Positions 62,251 to 64,000 of a DNA stretch of 64,000 nt are shown here, one piece after another (the first letter of the stretch is position 1; each line of letters begins with the position of its first letter). The position numbers were made by a program, and so were the translations under genes. Below the pieces are notes generated by a model. The model did not search any database. It was not told the DNA's origin and worked only from the letters and a program-made list of their open reading frames with translations. Location: assembly GCA_964462525.1 (NCBI GenBank), contig CAYWWY010000011.1:1-64000 (forward strand), read 5' to 3'. Origin of the DNA: CAYWWY01 sp964462525 (GTDB lineage: Bacteria; Thermotogota; Thermotogae; MWEM01).

Positions 62251-64000
62251 TCATCCTCCATCCAACCATAGGTTGAAGGAGAAGATCGACCCAATATTGG
62301 GCTTGGAGTGCACATGCAACTTGGATCCCATCAGATGGATCAGCTCCGATGCAATCGCCAATCCAAGCCCGGTTCCTCCAAATCGGCGGGTGGGTGAACC
62401 ATCTGCTTGTTCAAAGGGAAGGAAGATTCGCTGCTGATCCTCTTCGGAAATGCCAATTCCGCTATCGGTCACTTCAAACCGAACACAAAGCCTGTCTGCT
62501 AGGAAGCGTAAGACCTGGACAGACACAGTACCCCGATCCGGTGTAAATTTGATCGCGTTTCCGATAAGGTTGAGCAGAATCTGCTGAAGGCGCAATGGAT
62601 CGACAGAGACCTTCGGAAGCGATGGATCCACATGGATCTGTATGTGGATGGATTTCTGGTCGACTTGAAACTGAACAAGACTTTGAATATGGCGACAGAG
62701 GCGATTGAGATCGGTTGGCCGCGGATGGAGATCCATTTTTCCCGCTTCGATTTTCGCAATGTCCAAAACATTGCCGACTACTTCCTGAAGAGCTTTGGAA
62801 GCGGTTATGATATGGTTGAGGAGATAATGCTGATCTCGGGTTAACCCTGTAGCCTGCAAAGTTTCGGCAAAACCAATCATTCCCGTTAGCGGGGTTCTCA
62901 GTTCATGGGACATATTGGAAAGGAATTGCGATTTTGCCTTGGATGCCGCTTCAGCTTCCTTTTTCATCTCCAAGAGTTTGCTTTCCATCATTTTTCGTTC
63001 GGTGATATCAATATCGATCCCGTGAATCCGAATGATCGTACCGTTCTCCCGAATCGCCTCCATCTTGCTGTTTACCCAAACAAACGAATGGTCGGGCCGG
63101 ACCAGCCGATACTCGAACTCGGCCCTTCCTTCTCTTTCTAAAGTTTCGAAGGCCTTTTCCGTGATCGGGAGATCATCAGGATGCGTAAACTCAAACTCAA
63201 TTTCCGGGTTGCCCTGGATTTCCTCCAAAGGTCGTCCATACAGTTTTTCGCTGGAAGGACTAAAATAGATCGAGGCATAATCCGGGTAGGAAATCGACCA
63301 TACCGATCCCGGCATTTCATCCATGAGATAGTTGATCCGTAGTTGGTGTTCCTGGACTTCTTGCTCCAATTCTTTGCGTTCATAGACACTGACCAGCATT
63401 TGCGCAAACAGCTTGAAGAGATCGAGTTCTTCATGGCGTAAGCGCCTGTGATGATGGACCATATCAAATCCCACCGAGCCATAACAGCGTTTGCCTAAAA
63501 GCGGCAGGGTTACCAGCGATTGGATTCCTTGCGTCTCCAAGGAAGAGCGGATCGGTCCTTCTTCCAATTGGTCCACGCGAGGATAATAGACTTCCTGCCC
63601 CCTAGTGTGCTGATCAATCCAAGACTGCATATCTGCCAAAGGGAAGGACTGAAGGCAATCGATATACGACGGAACTCCGGATGCGCACCATTCATAGGAG
63701 TTGCGGGCAATCCCTTTCTCGAAATCGTAGTCAAGGATGTAGACACGATCTGTTTGAGTCAATTCTCCCAAGGCTTGAATGGAAGAGCAGATCGCATCGT
63801 CCAGCTGTTCGATGGGCGCGTTGATGAAATTGGAAGCCAGTTTCAGCAGCAGGCTTTTAAACTGATTGTTTCGCATAAGCAGCTTTTGGAACCGTTTCAC
63901 TTTGGTGATATCCGATGAAATCCCAATTACATACTCCTGGGCATGCGATTGAAAAAGTTGTTTGGTTGTCTGCATCAAACGGGAGGTTCCATCGGAACGC
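62251..64000 (-). CDS. GAF-PAS hybrid-type sensor histidine kinase (partial)
   Basis: The frame stays open to the right edge, so the N-terminus is outside the window. The first residues seen (SDGTSRLMQTTKQLF to GISSDITKVKR) are the tail of a PAS/PAC domain. A GAF domain (TDRVYILDYDFEKG to LLGKRCYGSVGFDM), a second PAS domain, and a HisKA-HATPase core follow: H-box SHELRTPLTG, N-box NLIGNAIKFTP, DSGIGISEEDQ and GGTGLGLAI. Cytoplasmic as far as seen; no receiver domain or adjacent response-regulator gene. The shared GAF style with 23479-25188 is only a family resemblance. Confidence 0.87.
   Translation of the reverse strand, partial: RSDGTSRLMQTTKQLFQSHAQEYVIGISSDITKVKRFQKLLMRNNQFKSLLLKLASNFINAPIEQLDDAICSSIQALGELTQTDRVYILDYDFEKGIARNSYEWCASGVPSYIDCLQSFPLADMQSWIDQHTRGQEVYYPRVDQLEEGPIRSSLETQGIQSLVTLPLLGKRCYGSVGFDMVHHHRRLRHEELDLFKLFAQMLVSVYERKELEQEVQEHQLRINYLMDEMPGSVWSISYPDYASIYFSPSSEKLYGRPLEEIQGNPEIEFEFTHPDDLPITEKAFETLEREGRAEFEYRLVRPDHSFVWVNSKMEAIRENGTIIRIHGIDIDITERKMMESKLLEMKKEAEAASKAKSQFLSNMSHELRTPLTGMIGFAETLQATGLTRDQHYLLNHIITASKALQEVVGNVLDIAKIEAGKMDLHPRPTDLNRLCRHIQSLVQFQVDQKSIHIQIHVDPSLPKVSVDPLRLQQILLNLIGNAIKFTPDRGTVSVQVLRFLADRLCVRFEVTDSGIGISEEDQQRIFLPFEQADGSPTRRFGGTGLGLAIASELIHLMGSKLHVHSKPNIGSIFSFNLWLDGG

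Noticed and set aside
1..64000. CRISPR arrays, insertion sequences, prophage, rRNA or tRNA genes
   Set aside because: No regularly spaced repeats, transposase or integrase motifs, or clear tRNA/rRNA sequence were found on reading; a tRNA scan would be needed to exclude a single tRNA.

Overview
The window looks like chromosomal DNA from a free-living, flagellated, diderm bacterium with roughly half G+C (estimated by eye). A second membrane is suggested by a small beta-barrel-like protein ending in Phe (31951-32640), Sec-exported proteins and a lipoprotein. A flagellar MS-ring gene (fliF) is present, and ispE points to the MEP isoprenoid pathway. TTG start codons behind strong GGAGG ribosome sites are common. 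Nearly every promoter visible is an extended -10 (TGnTATAAT or a close variant) without a good -35. I cannot assign a phylum: no rRNA or tRNA gene is visible, and the gene set would fit Thermotogota-like, Spirochaetota-like or other deep diderm lineages.

Layout. 28-3444: an opuC-type glycine betaine/choline ABC importer, closed by an intrinsic terminator. 3642-5467 (minus): a two-gene AAA ATPase + DUF4276 cassette resembling known ATPase/TOPRIM-like defence pairs. 5682-8399 (minus): radical SAM/SPASM enzyme and two methyltransferases, divergent from a large P-loop protein related to HPr kinase/PEP carboxykinase (8604-10364). 10321-13458 (minus): a surface-sugar cassette (CapK-like ligase, glycosyltransferase, NeuD-like acyltransferase). 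13632-18676: a methyltransferase, a VIT/VWA exported protein, two tandem acidic secreted paralogues and a lipoprotein. 18854-26662: a GNAT enzyme and two diguanylate cyclases, one translationally coupled to a TAXI binding protein and a flavodoxin, plus an EFR1-type flavodoxin-ferredoxin and another methyltransferase.

26821-38911 is a long plus-strand gene train: phosphohexomutase, hpt, a small membrane protein, hslU, dprA, an outer-membrane-like protein, an RsuA/RluB pseudouridine synthase, a TPR protein, ispE, a sliding-clamp-like protein and kbl. 39128-41628 holds an OFA-family MFS transporter and deoB. 41652-43582 (minus) holds tsaD and an EamA exporter. rsmA and a PAS-AAA-Fis regulator lacking GAFTGA follow on the plus strand.

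46252-52794 is a continuous minus-strand block: secreted protein, endonuclease V, small membrane protein, truA, lepA, fliF, radical SAM. Divergent from it is a polyphosphate operon (Ppx-like/HD, ppk, sixA; 52953-57126). The right end carries a heat-shock operon dnaK-hspR-clpC (minus), with the only full TTGACA-17-TATAAT promoter in the window, and a GAF-PAS histidine kinase that runs off the right edge.

The most interesting items are the ATPase/DUF4276 pair, the clamp-like protein between ispE and kbl, the TAXI-GGDEF coupling, the P-loop protein opposite the radical SAM-methyltransferase operon, and the Ppx-like protein whose catalytic acidic residues appear to be lost.
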